Shown: positions 8,595-14,462 of the stretch, piece after piece
Layout of the letters: each line of letters starts with the position of its first letter
Numbering within the stretch: the stretch's first letter is position 1
Source: Deltaproteobacteria bacterium
GTDB taxonomy: Bacteria; Myxococcota_A; Polyangia; JAAYKL01
Direction of reading: 5' to 3'
Length of the DNA stretch: 21,927 bases
Assembly (NCBI GenBank): GCA_011389755.1
Contig: JAABTR010000094.1
Location: 1-21,927, forward strand
The notes under the pieces: model-generated
What the model was told of the DNA's origin: nothing
The model's input: the letters and a program-made list of their open reading frames with translations, nothing else
The model's database searches: none
Program-made: the position numbers and the translations under genes

Positions 8595-8672
8595 ACCCTG
8601 CGCCCACCACATCGCCCTCGAGCCGCTCACCTGCATGTTGAAATCGAAGTCATCAATCATTAACTGTTGTGG

Positions 8673-8686
8673 CACGACCGATCGTG
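8673..8686. repeat. Short inverted repeat upstream of the aldolase gene
   Basis: CACGA and TCGTG arms flank CCGA. It could be a small operator for the aldolase gene or a weak hairpin after kinase 1. No T-tract follows on the plus strand, so it is not a good intrinsic terminator. Confidence 0.2.
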
Positions 8687-8773
8687 GCCTGCGTGGCTCG
8701 TGAAGCGATAATAACGCGGAAAAAATGCGTTTTTGCGCCGAGCGGTCCGCCCAGGCCCCATTTGACGATTATT

Positions 8774-8780
8774 GGGAGAG
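8774..8780 (+). promoter_or_regulatory. Ribosome binding site deciding the aldolase start
   Basis: GGGAGAG ends 4 bases before the ATG at 8785. It argues against the in-frame ATG at 8725, whose extra 20 residues (MRFCAERS and onward) do not resemble the family N-terminus. Confidence 0.7.
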
Positions 8781-8784
8781 TGAA

Positions 8785-9849
8785 ATGAACGATACATTGA
8801 AAAGAATTGAAGAGCTGCTCAAGGGCGAGGCGGAAAAACTGATGACCTACCGCGCCAAAGGGTTTCCAAAGGATGTCCTGCACGCGCCGGGGCCCGATTT
8901 CGTGGCGCGGACCATGGCATCGTCCGACAGGTCACCTCGCACCATGCGGGCTTTTCAGACCATTTTGAGCAGCGGCCGCTTGGCCGGGACCGGATATGTC
9001 TCCATCTTGCCGGTTGATCAGGGCATCGAACATTCCGCGGGGGCGAGCTTCGCGCCGAACCCGCAATACTTCGACCCGGCGAACATCGTCGAGCTGGCCT
9101 TGGAAGGGGGGTGCAACGCGGTGGCGTCGACCCGGGGCGTCCTTGGGCAGGTCAGCCGCAAGTACGCCCACAAGATTCCGTTCATCATGAAGCTCAACCA
9201 CAACGAGCTGCTCACCTACCCGAACAAGTATGACCAGATCATGTTCGCCCAGGTCGACGAGGCTTACGACATGGGAGCCGTGGCCGTTGGGGCGACCATT
9301 TACTTCGGCTCCGAAGAGTCTGGGAGGCAGATCCAGGAGGTCTCCCAGGCGTTCCAGATGGCTCACGAGCTGGGCATGGTCACGGTGCTTTGGTGCTACC
9401 TGCGCAACCCCCAGTTCAAAAAGGGTAAGACGGATTACCACGTCGCGGCGGATCTGACAGGGCAGGCGAATCACCTCGGAGCGACCATCGGGGCCGATAT
9501 CGTAAAGCAGAAGCTCCCTCAAACGAACCGCGGCTTCGAGGCGATATCTTTCGGCAAGACCCACCCGGATGTGTACGATAAGCTGACCCAAGGCGATCAT
9601 CCCATCGAGATGACGCGCTACCAGGTGGCCAGCGGCTACATGGGGCGAGTCCCGCTCATCAATTCGGGGGGCGCCTCCGGGGCAAACGACCTCGCCGAAG
9701 CGGCGATGACGGCGATCATCAACAAACGCGCCGGCGGGATGGGGCTCATCTCCGGGCGGAAAGCGTTTCAAAAGCCGATGAAAGACGGCGTCGAGCTGCT
9801 GAACCTCATTCAGGATATCTATCTGGAGCCCAACATCACCTTGGCATGA
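8785..9849 (+). CDS. fbaB: Class I fructose-bisphosphate aldolase, archaeal/DhnA type
   Basis: This cytoplasmic glycolytic and gluconeogenic enzyme cleaves fructose 1,6-bisphosphate into dihydroxyacetone phosphate and glyceraldehyde 3-phosphate through a lysine Schiff base. The 354 residues are close to the E. coli FbaB length. Family hallmarks are 'LPVDQGIEHSAGASF' near the start of the barrel, 'IMKLNHNELL', 'GATIYFGSEES', the segment 'GADIVKQKLP' carrying the Schiff-base candidate Lys241, and the phosphate-binding 'NSGGASGANDL' with 'GLISGRKAFQ' at the end. The start at 8785 is set by a GGGAGAG site. It appears to be a single-gene unit between kinase 1 and the epimerase gene, with 190 bases before and 121 after. 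Dihydroxyacetone phosphate is also the substrate of the glycerol-phosphate dehydrogenase family seen two genes downstream. Confidence 0.95.
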   Translation: MNDTLKRIEELLKGEAEKLMTYRAKGFPKDVLHAPGPDFVARTMASSDRSPRTMRAFQTILSSGRLAGTGYVSILPVDQGIEHSAGASFAPNPQYFDPANIVELALEGGCNAVASTRGVLGQVSRKYAHKIPFIMKLNHNELLTYPNKYDQIMFAQVDEAYDMGAVAVGATIYFGSEESGRQIQEVSQAFQMAHELGMVTVLWCYLRNPQFKKGKTDYHVAADLTGQANHLGATIGADIVKQKLPQTNRGFEAISFGKTHPDVYDKLTQGDHPIEMTRYQVASGYMGRVPLINSGGASGANDLAEAAMTAIINKRAGGMGLISGRKAFQKPMKDGVELLNLIQDIYLEPNITLA

Positions 9850-9970
9850 GCCCGCCCCACGCAGCGAGGGATGGATTTTTGGGGTTCGTGTTCTTTGCCC
9901 GAGGCAGGACCAACGAATCGGTGATAAAGTTCACAAACCGAGGACGAATGAGCAACGCGAGGAGAGAGCG

Positions 9971-10888
9971 ATGAAAGCCCTTGTAACGGGAGCCACGGGG
10001 ATGGTCGGTCGGCGCGTCGTCGAGCGACTCCAAAAAGACGGCTGGCAGATCGCAGCTTGGGTTCGTTCCGAAAAAAAAGCCCGCGCCGTGCTCGGCGGCG
10101 GCGTGGAGCTCGTTCCTGTCGAAGAGGGAGCGCGCGGATTGAGAGGAGGGTGTATTGGCTGCGACGCCGTCATTAACCTGGCAGGGGAGCCGCTGTTCGC
10201 CCAGCGGTGGACCGACAGGCGGCGCTCCCGGCTGCTGGAGAGTCGCGTGTTTTTGACGAGGGAGGTCGTCAATGCCCTCGAAGGCATGGAGCGCAGGCCC
10301 CAGGTGTTCGTCTCCGCGAGCGCTGTCGGCTACTACGGCGACAGAGGGGAGGAGGAGCTCATCGAGACCAGCGGTGTGGGGGACGATTTTTTGGCTCACC
10401 TGTGCAGTGAATGGGAAAAAGCCGCCATCGACGCCGAGAGCCTCGATATCCGTGTGGTGCCCCTGCGCTTTGGGATCGTCTTGTCGCCCACGGGCGGTTT
10501 TTTGGCCAAGCTCTTGCCCCAATTCAAAGCCGGTGTGGGAGGAACCTTCGGTTCGGGACGCCAGTACATGTCGTGGATTCATATCGACGACCTCGTCGAG
10601 ATCATCGCCATGTCGCTCGTGGACACAAGGTATCGCGGTCCCATAAACGCGGTCGCGCCCGCGCCGGTGACTAATAAGGAGTTCGCCAAAACCTTTGGCG
10701 CCGTGCTGAGCCGACCCAGCATCGTCGCGGTCCCCTCCATGGCGCTGAAGATCGCCGTGGGTGAGGGCTCCGAGGCGCTCCTCGCCAGCCAGCGAGTGCT
10801 GCCTTCCCGGCTCGTCTCCTTGGGGTTTCGCTATCAGTATCCAGAGATGTCCAAGGCCCTGTCCAACGTCATCTCTGCTTTGGAATGA
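9971..10888 (+). CDS. TIGR01777 family NAD(P)-dependent epimerase (SDR39U1/YfcH-like)
   Basis: This is an atypical extended short-chain dehydrogenase of 305 residues. The Rossmann dinucleotide motif 'GATGMVGRR' is at residues 7-15, 'NLAGEPLFAQRW' is the signature of the family, 'SASAVGYYG' carries the Ser and Tyr equivalents of the active site, and the C-terminal DUF1731-like segment follows 'PVTNKEFA'. The true substrate of this widespread family is not established. The ATG at 9971 has a GGAGAG ribosome site a few bases upstream. Its TGA overlaps an ATG at 10885 (ATGA) in the frame of the next gene, so the two are probably co-translated. It could supply or modify a polar metabolite for the neighbouring lipid genes, but that is speculation. 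Confidence 0.9.
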   Translation: MKALVTGATGMVGRRVVERLQKDGWQIAAWVRSEKKARAVLGGGVELVPVEEGARGLRGGCIGCDAVINLAGEPLFAQRWTDRRRSRLLESRVFLTREVVNALEGMERRPQVFVSASAVGYYGDRGEEELIETSGVGDDFLAHLCSEWEKAAIDAESLDIRVVPLRFGIVLSPTGGFLAKLLPQFKAGVGGTFGSGRQYMSWIHIDDLVEIIAMSLVDTRYRGPINAVAPAPVTNKEFAKTFGAVLSRPSIVAVPSMALKIAVGEGSEALLASQRVLPSRLVSLGFRYQYPEMSKALSNVISALE

Positions 10889-10894
10889 AAGGAG
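10888..10894 (+). promoter_or_regulatory. Ribosome binding site for the dehydrogenase gene
   Basis: AAAGGAG overlaps the stop codon of the epimerase gene and lies 11 bases before the ATG at 10906. It favours that start over the overlapping ATG at 10885, which has no site upstream. Confidence 0.5.
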
Positions 10895-10905
10895 CGGATG
10901 GCCGC

Positions 10906-12285
10906 ATGCCGAGCAACGCTTCAAAGACGGTCCCAACCGGTGTCCAAGAGCTCTTGGGCTACCGCCATCACTGCGAGTGCGGTCTCATTCACGAGACGCA
11001 GCTCGCGGGAGTGCACACCCGCAAAGGGGCTCTCGAAGAGCTCGAGTCGGCGATCGAGAGACACGCGGGGCGAGCGCGATGTTTGATGGTGACCGATAGC
11101 AGGTTGTGGCAGCTTTTAGGGGAGAAGCTACAAAAAAGACTCGAGCGCGCCGGCCGAAAAACCGCCGTCGTGATCGTGCCGGACGGTCCGGGACAAAGGC
11201 CCCACGCCACCAGCCAAAACGTCGCGCTGGTCGAGGCAGCCATGGACCGCGTGGGCGTCGCCGTCTCGGTCGGATCGGGCACGGTAAACGACCTGACGAA
11301 GTTGGCGGCCTTTAGGCGGGGCATCCCCTATGTCTGCGTGGCGACCGCCGCCTCCATGAACGGGTACACGTCATCCATCGCAGCCATAATGGCCGAAGGC
11401 GTCAAACGCACGGTGTCTTGCAAAGGGCCCATCGCGGTGATCGCGGATATCGACATCATCGCGGCAGCGCCGAGGGAGCTGACCCTCGCGGGCCTGGGCG
11501 ACCTGGAGTCCAAGCCCACCGCCACGGCGGACTTCTTTTTGTCTGGGGCGGTCACCGGCGAGCATTACTGCGATTTTGCCGAGGCTGTGGTCCGAGTCGC
11601 CGAAAAAAAAGCCCGGGAAGCGGCGCCGGGGCTCCGAAGTGGCGATGTCCAAGCGGTGGAGGCGCTGACCGAAGCGTTGATCCTCTCTGGGGTGTCGATG
11701 GCGCTGGCTGGGACCTCGAGCCCGGCTTCGGGCGGTGAGCATCTCATCAGTCACTATTGGGACATGACCGCCGAGCTGGAAGGACGCGTGGAAGGCTGGC
11801 ACGGAGCCCAGGTGGGCGTCGCGACCACGGTGACAGCGGCGCTCTACGACCGTCTGCGCGGGAGAGACCCGCGCTCCATCGATGTGGACGCGCTGGTCTT
11901 GGGCCACCCGACGTGGGCGGATCTGGAGCCGCGGATCCTCCGCCTGCACGGACCTCTGGGCCCCTTGGTGGCGCCTGAGCTCGAGGCGAAGCACCAGGGC
12001 CGCGAGCAGTATCGAAGAAGGCTCGAGGGCATCATCGAAGGGTGGTCCGGTCTGTGGTCCAAGCTCGACGCGCGGCTGCGCGCGGCCGACGAAATCAGAG
12101 GCGTTCTGCGCAGCGCCGGGGCGCCGACCACGGTCGGACAGATCAAATTGACCCCCGATCACCTTCGAAGGGCCTATTCGAGGGGACGTCACATCCGCAG
12201 TCGCTATACGGTTTTGGATTTTGCTCACGATATCGGTTTGTTGGAAGATGGTTCCGAAGAAGTTTTGCAAGCGGCGTTCTCGTAG
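10906..12285 (+). CDS. sn-glycerol-1-phosphate dehydrogenase-like protein (AraM/EgsA family)
   Basis: This belongs to the iron-containing alcohol/glycerol dehydrogenase superfamily, closest by motif to AraM and archaeal G1PDH, which reduce dihydroxyacetone phosphate to sn-glycerol 1-phosphate. The 459 residues are longer than typical (about 350-400). The NAD-binding loop 'GSGTVNDLTK' starts at 123, then comes 'AASMNGYTSS'. The metal triad appears intact: Asp199 in 'GLGDLESKPTA', His279 in 'GGEHLISHYWDM' and His299 in 'WHGAQVG'. A C-terminal helical part (about 350-459) is extended. An N-terminal 'HHCECG' segment contains two cysteines. The start at 10906 is chosen for its ribosome site; 10885 would add 7 residues. 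It follows the epimerase gene and precedes a CDP-alcohol phosphatidyltransferase gene 87 bases on, so a membrane lipid role is plausible. Which glycerol phosphate stereoisomer it makes cannot be read from the sequence. Confidence 0.85.
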   Translation: MPSNASKTVPTGVQELLGYRHHCECGLIHETQLAGVHTRKGALEELESAIERHAGRARCLMVTDSRLWQLLGEKLQKRLERAGRKTAVVIVPDGPGQRPHATSQNVALVEAAMDRVGVAVSVGSGTVNDLTKLAAFRRGIPYVCVATAASMNGYTSSIAAIMAEGVKRTVSCKGPIAVIADIDIIAAAPRELTLAGLGDLESKPTATADFFLSGAVTGEHYCDFAEAVVRVAEKKAREAAPGLRSGDVQAVEALTEALILSGVSMALAGTSSPASGGEHLISHYWDMTAELEGRVEGWHGAQVGVATTVTAALYDRLRGRDPRSIDVDALVLGHPTWADLEPRILRLHGPLGPLVAPELEAKHQGREQYRRRLEGIIEGWSGLWSKLDARLRAADEIRGVLRSAGAPTTVGQIKLTPDHLRRAYSRGRHIRSRYTVLDFAHDIGLLEDGSEEVLQAAFS

Positions 12286-12295
12286 CGCTGCGGGT

Positions 12296-12322
12296 TTGTT
12301 TTTTTAGACCGCCTGTTATAAT
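12296..12322 (+). promoter_or_regulatory. Putative sigma70-type promoter for pssA
   Basis: A perfect TATAAT (12317-12322) is preceded by TG one base away, making an extended -10 (TGTTATAAT). A TTGTTT at 12296-12301 could be the -35 box, but the 15-base spacer is short. It lies only 50 bases before the pssA start and shortly after the dehydrogenase stop, so pssA may be transcribed on its own as well as from upstream. Confidence 0.55.
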
Positions 12323-12328
12323 GGCCGC

Positions 12329-12347
12329 CTTCTCAATTTGGGAGAAG
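12329..12347 (+). other. Hairpin in the pssA leader
   Basis: CTTCTC and GAGAAG form a perfect 6-bp stem around a 7-base loop at about the expected transcript start. It ends 9 bases before the ribosome site, so it could protect the 5' end or affect translation. No T-tract follows, so it is not a terminator. Confidence 0.35.
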
Positions 12348-12356
12348 TGATAAGTC

Positions 12357-12364
12357 GAGGTGAT
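12357..12364 (+). promoter_or_regulatory. Ribosome binding site of pssA
   Basis: GAGGTGAT is 8 bases before the ATG at 12373. A second GGGAGG lies only one base from the ATG and is too close to act. Confidence 0.6.
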
Positions 12365-12372
12365 CGGGAGGC

Positions 12373-13188
12373 ATGAATCTCAAGAAGACACTGTTTATTT
12401 TGCCGAATCTCCTGACTGCGGCGAGCTTGATGTTCGGCGTCTTGGCGATCCTCAGGTGCGTGTCTCCCGAGGTCACCGACGAGGATGTCTACAAGTCGGC
12501 CCTGCTGCTATTCTATTCGTTCATCTTCGACCTCTTCGACGGCCGGGTCGCCAGGATGACCAAGACCCAGTCGTCTTTTGGCGTGGAGTTCGATTCCCTG
12601 GCCGATCTGATATCGTTCGGCGTCGCGCCCGCTGTCATCACCTACCGCTGGGCTCTTATCGACACCGGCGCGTTGGGCATGGCCGTGTGTTTTATCTACG
12701 TGCTCGGCGGCGCTGTGCGTCTGGCGAGGTTCAACGTTTTGGCGCGCGTGGGTACGGCCCAAAAGAAAAAGCCCGACAAATACATGCTCGGCCTGCCCAT
12801 CCCCATGGCTGCCGCGTTCGTCGTCGCGCTCCTGGTGGCATCTCGCGCGGCCGGAGGATGGCCCTGGCTCACCGCCCACGGGCTCACCGTCAAGGGCATC
12901 AGCTACCCGATGTTGCTTTTGGTGATGTTTGTTTTGGCGATTTTGATGGTCAGCTCCGTGAAGTTCCGCTCCTTCAAGGATCTCAAGCTCAACGCTTTTT
13001 CGGTGACCTTGCTTTTAATAACGGTGGCCTCGTCCGCCTTCTTGTGGCTCAAGTTTTCTCCGGCGTACATCCTCATTTGGCTGCTGTGCCTCTACGTGGT
13101 GCTGGGCTTCGGTGAGGCGATCATCTTCTGGCCGAAGCGGCGCAAGGAGCGGCGCTCGTCGGACGACGAACGGGAGCCGGTTCGGTAA
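12373..13188 (+). CDS. pssA: CDP-alcohol phosphatidyltransferase, phosphatidylserine synthase type
   Basis: This integral membrane enzyme transfers a phosphatidyl group from CDP-diacylglycerol to an alcohol, most likely L-serine, giving phosphatidylserine for phosphatidylethanolamine synthesis. The family signature DG-x2-AR-x8-G-x3-D-x3-D is complete, from Asp56-Gly57 through Arg61 and Gly70 to Asp74 and Asp78, and it is followed by 'SFGVAPA', typical of PssA. The 271 residues contain about six to eight hydrophobic helices (starting 'FILPNLLTAASLMFGVLAIL') and a basic tail 'KRRKERRSS'. The start at 12373 is backed by GAGGTGAT. Its last 68 bases overlap the 3' end of the minus-strand lipoyl/octanoyl transferase gene. 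The position after a glycerol-1-phosphate dehydrogenase-like gene suggests lipid supply. The head-group alcohol is inferred from family resemblance. Confidence 0.9.
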   Translation: MNLKKTLFILPNLLTAASLMFGVLAILRCVSPEVTDEDVYKSALLLFYSFIFDLFDGRVARMTKTQSSFGVEFDSLADLISFGVAPAVITYRWALIDTGALGMAVCFIYVLGGAVRLARFNVLARVGTAQKKKPDKYMLGLPIPMAAAFVVALLVASRAAGGWPWLTAHGLTVKGISYPMLLLVMFVLAILMVSSVKFRSFKDLKLNAFSVTLLLITVASSAFLWLKFSPAYILIWLLCLYVVLGFGEAIIFWPKRRKERRSSDDEREPVR

Positions 13189-13870
13189 CGACCTCCTCCT
13201 CGCTCAAGGCGCCGGCGAAAGAAGAGGCGAGCGCGGCCATCAACACCGGGAGGCTCGCCACGTGGGGGATGCCCGTGACCGCGTTTTCGACGCGCTCGGG
13301 GGTGACCTTGAAGATCGCGGCGTGGAGGATCGGATCGAAGCCGCGGAGCAAGGTCCCGTGAACCAGCGCCGCCCCCCGTTTGCGAGCCTGGGCGCAACCC
13401 AGAGTCTTTTTCCCCTCGAAGAGCAGGCTCTCCACGGCTTGGTCCAAAAAGCAGATGGGGGATCGCCGATAGCGACCGCGCAGGGGGTCGGGGGGGCGCG
13501 ACAGGGGCACGCCGAGGCGAACCATGGCGTCTTGCACGGCGCCTAGAAAGTTGTCGTAAAACCCATGTATTGTGGCCGCCCAGGGATGGGACACGGGTAA
13601 GGCGAGGCCGATGTTGAGATCGGCGTTTTGCAAGACCGCGGTTCCACCGGTCTGTCGGCGGACAATGGGCACACCCCGCTCGGCGCAGAGGCGCTCATCG
13701 ATCTCGTCGAGGCCCTGTAAGCGCCCCAGAACCAGCACGGGTCGGTCCCAGGTGTACATCACGAGAGAAGGTGAGCCACGTGAGGCGCATTTGAGCAGCC
13801 GGCTCTCGAAGAGCAGGTCTTTGGTTGCGTCTCGGCCTGCAAAAGCGAAAACGTTGAGCGTGTTTGCCAC
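13121..13870 (-). CDS. Lipoate-protein ligase / octanoyltransferase family protein (LipM/LplA-like)
   Basis: This is a member of the biotin/lipoate A/B protein ligase family, which attaches octanoyl or lipoyl groups to a lysine on GcvH or E2 domains. The 249 residues contain the acyl-binding signature 'RRQTGGTAVLQNADLNIGL' and, further on, 'FEGKKTLGCAQARKRGAALV', matching the family's 'GKKxxGxAQxR' lysine segment and followed by 'HGTLL'. Cys140 in 'PICF', just before it, sits where LipM-type octanoyltransferases carry their acyl-thioester cysteine, as I recall the family; LplA ligases lack it. The GTG start at 13870 is chosen because AAGGAG lies 5 bases upstream; an ATG at 13936 would add 22 residues that look unlike the family. 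The gene lies convergent to pssA with a 68-base tail-to-tail overlap. It is the only gene in the window for lipoate metabolism. Ligase versus transferase is not settled. Confidence 0.85.
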   Translation of the reverse strand: MANTLNVFAFAGRDATKDLLFESRLLKCASRGSPSLVMYTWDRPVLVLGRLQGLDEIDERLCAERGVPIVRRQTGGTAVLQNADLNIGLALPVSHPWAATIHGFYDNFLGAVQDAMVRLGVPLSRPPDPLRGRYRRSPICFLDQAVESLLFEGKKTLGCAQARKRGAALVHGTLLRGFDPILHAAIFKVTPERVENAVTGIPHVASLPVLMAALASSFAGALSEEEVVTEPAPVRRPTSAAPCAASARR

Positions 13871-13875
13871 CTCTG

Positions 13876-13881
13876 CTCCTT
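13876..13881 (-). promoter_or_regulatory. Ribosome binding site deciding the GTG start of the lipoyl/octanoyl transferase gene
   Basis: On the minus strand AAGGAG, preceded by a run of A, is 5 bases before the GTG at 13870. It is stronger than anything before the ATG at 13936. Confidence 0.65.
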
Positions 13882-14017
13882 TTTTGCCGTCTTCGCCGAA
13901 GAGTTTGGACACGATGGGCCTCGGAATCAAGCGCACAGGTCACGACGCGCGGCATCGAGACAGCAAAACGCGAACACCGAGCAATGTTTAGAGGGGGAAA
14001 AGAGAACGACGAGCTCT

Positions 14018-14041
14018 GGGATGGGGGGGGCATCCGGGGGG
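14018..14041 (+). other. Potential G-quadruplex motif
   Basis: Plus-strand G runs of 3, 8 and 6 bases are separated by AT and CATCC. The 8-G run can supply two G3 blocks, so the pattern G3-N2-G3-N2-G3-N5-G3 is met. Two GAGCTC hexamers flank it (14011-14016 and 14043-14048). It is about 150 bases upstream of the minus-strand transferase start. The G8 run could also vary by slippage. Confidence 0.45.
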
Positions 14042-14173
14042 TGAGCTCGCCGTTCGAGTTATGAGAATGCAACTCGCGTGCCGAACCTTTGCCGGTGTCT
14101 GTTTTTAGGGGATATCCGCGGTAACCGCCTGGTTTTTCGGCTCTGCCGGTGCAGGCGAGGGGGATGGGCGGGG

Positions 14174-14185
14174 TCGCATTTGCGA
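14174..14185. promoter_or_regulatory. Palindrome 1 upstream of kinase 2
   Basis: TCGCATTTGCGA is a perfect inverted repeat with a 2-base centre, preceded by GGG to make GGGTCGCA. It is followed by a run of A rather than T on the plus strand, so an operator is more likely than a terminator. Confidence 0.4.
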
Positions 14186-14223
14186 AAAAAAGCGAAGAAT
14201 CATTTCAAAGATGAAAAATCGGG

Positions 14224-14237
14224 TCGCAATGTTGCGA
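14224..14237. promoter_or_regulatory. Palindrome 2 upstream of kinase 2
   Basis: TCGCAATGTTGCGA is a 6-bp inverted repeat with a 2-base centre, again preceded by GGG. The GGGTCGCA octamers of the two palindromes are exactly 50 bases apart, close to five helical turns. A TTTTT run follows on the plus strand, so a weak terminator is possible, but no plus-strand gene lies upstream to need one. Confidence 0.4.
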
Positions 14238-14266
14238 TTTTTATCCTCTACTTGGGAGCGCGAACC

Positions 14267-14294
14267 TTGATTTTAGGCACGAGCACTCTATCAC
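14267..14294 (+). promoter_or_regulatory. Possible promoter of kinase 2
   Basis: TTGATT (14267-14272) and TATCAC (14289-14294) are separated by 16 bases; each matches the sigma70 consensus at four of six positions. It lies between the two palindromes and the kinase 2 start, with a leader of about 160 bases. Confidence 0.25.
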
Positions 14295-14462
14295 CTACGA
14301 TGTGACTTCGAAGCCGCCGCGTGCGTGTCACCCGAGTTCGTGAAGACCTCGAATTGACGAGACTCAAGGTGCGTTTCGCAGTAAACTTCGTTTCGAGAAA
14401 GTCGTCCGGCGCTCCTTGTTTGAGCTGGCGAGAACCATCGAACGCACCGAGAGGCGATGAAT

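Larger units (their letters stand above)
13871..14462. other. Gene-free intergenic region between divergent genes
   Basis: About 590 bases separate the minus-strand lipoyl/octanoyl transferase gene from kinase 2. Small open frames here (for example 14078-14305 on the plus strand) have no ribosome site or recognisable protein. The stretch holds G-rich tracts near 13993-14041 and 14159-14173, a GCGG-TAA-CCGC hairpin at 14118-14128 with a T run shortly after, two TCGCA/TGCGA palindromes, and a possible kinase 2 promoter. It is AT-richer between about 14190 and 14300 than the flanking genes. It most likely carries the promoters of both genes. Confidence 0.6.

Noticed and set aside
7464..8675. Minus-strand open frame of 403 codons opposite kinase 1
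   Set aside because: It lies wholly opposite the kinase, linker and PEGA coding region and reads as Arg/His-rich low-quality sequence.
14118..14137. Intrinsic terminator from GCGG-TAA-CCGC followed by T5
   Set aside because: The stem is only 4 bp, the T run is offset by 4-5 bases, and no plus-strand gene upstream needs a terminator here.
14078..14305. 75-codon plus-strand open frame in the long intergenic gap
   Set aside because: No ribosome site, no recognisable protein, and it runs through both palindromes.
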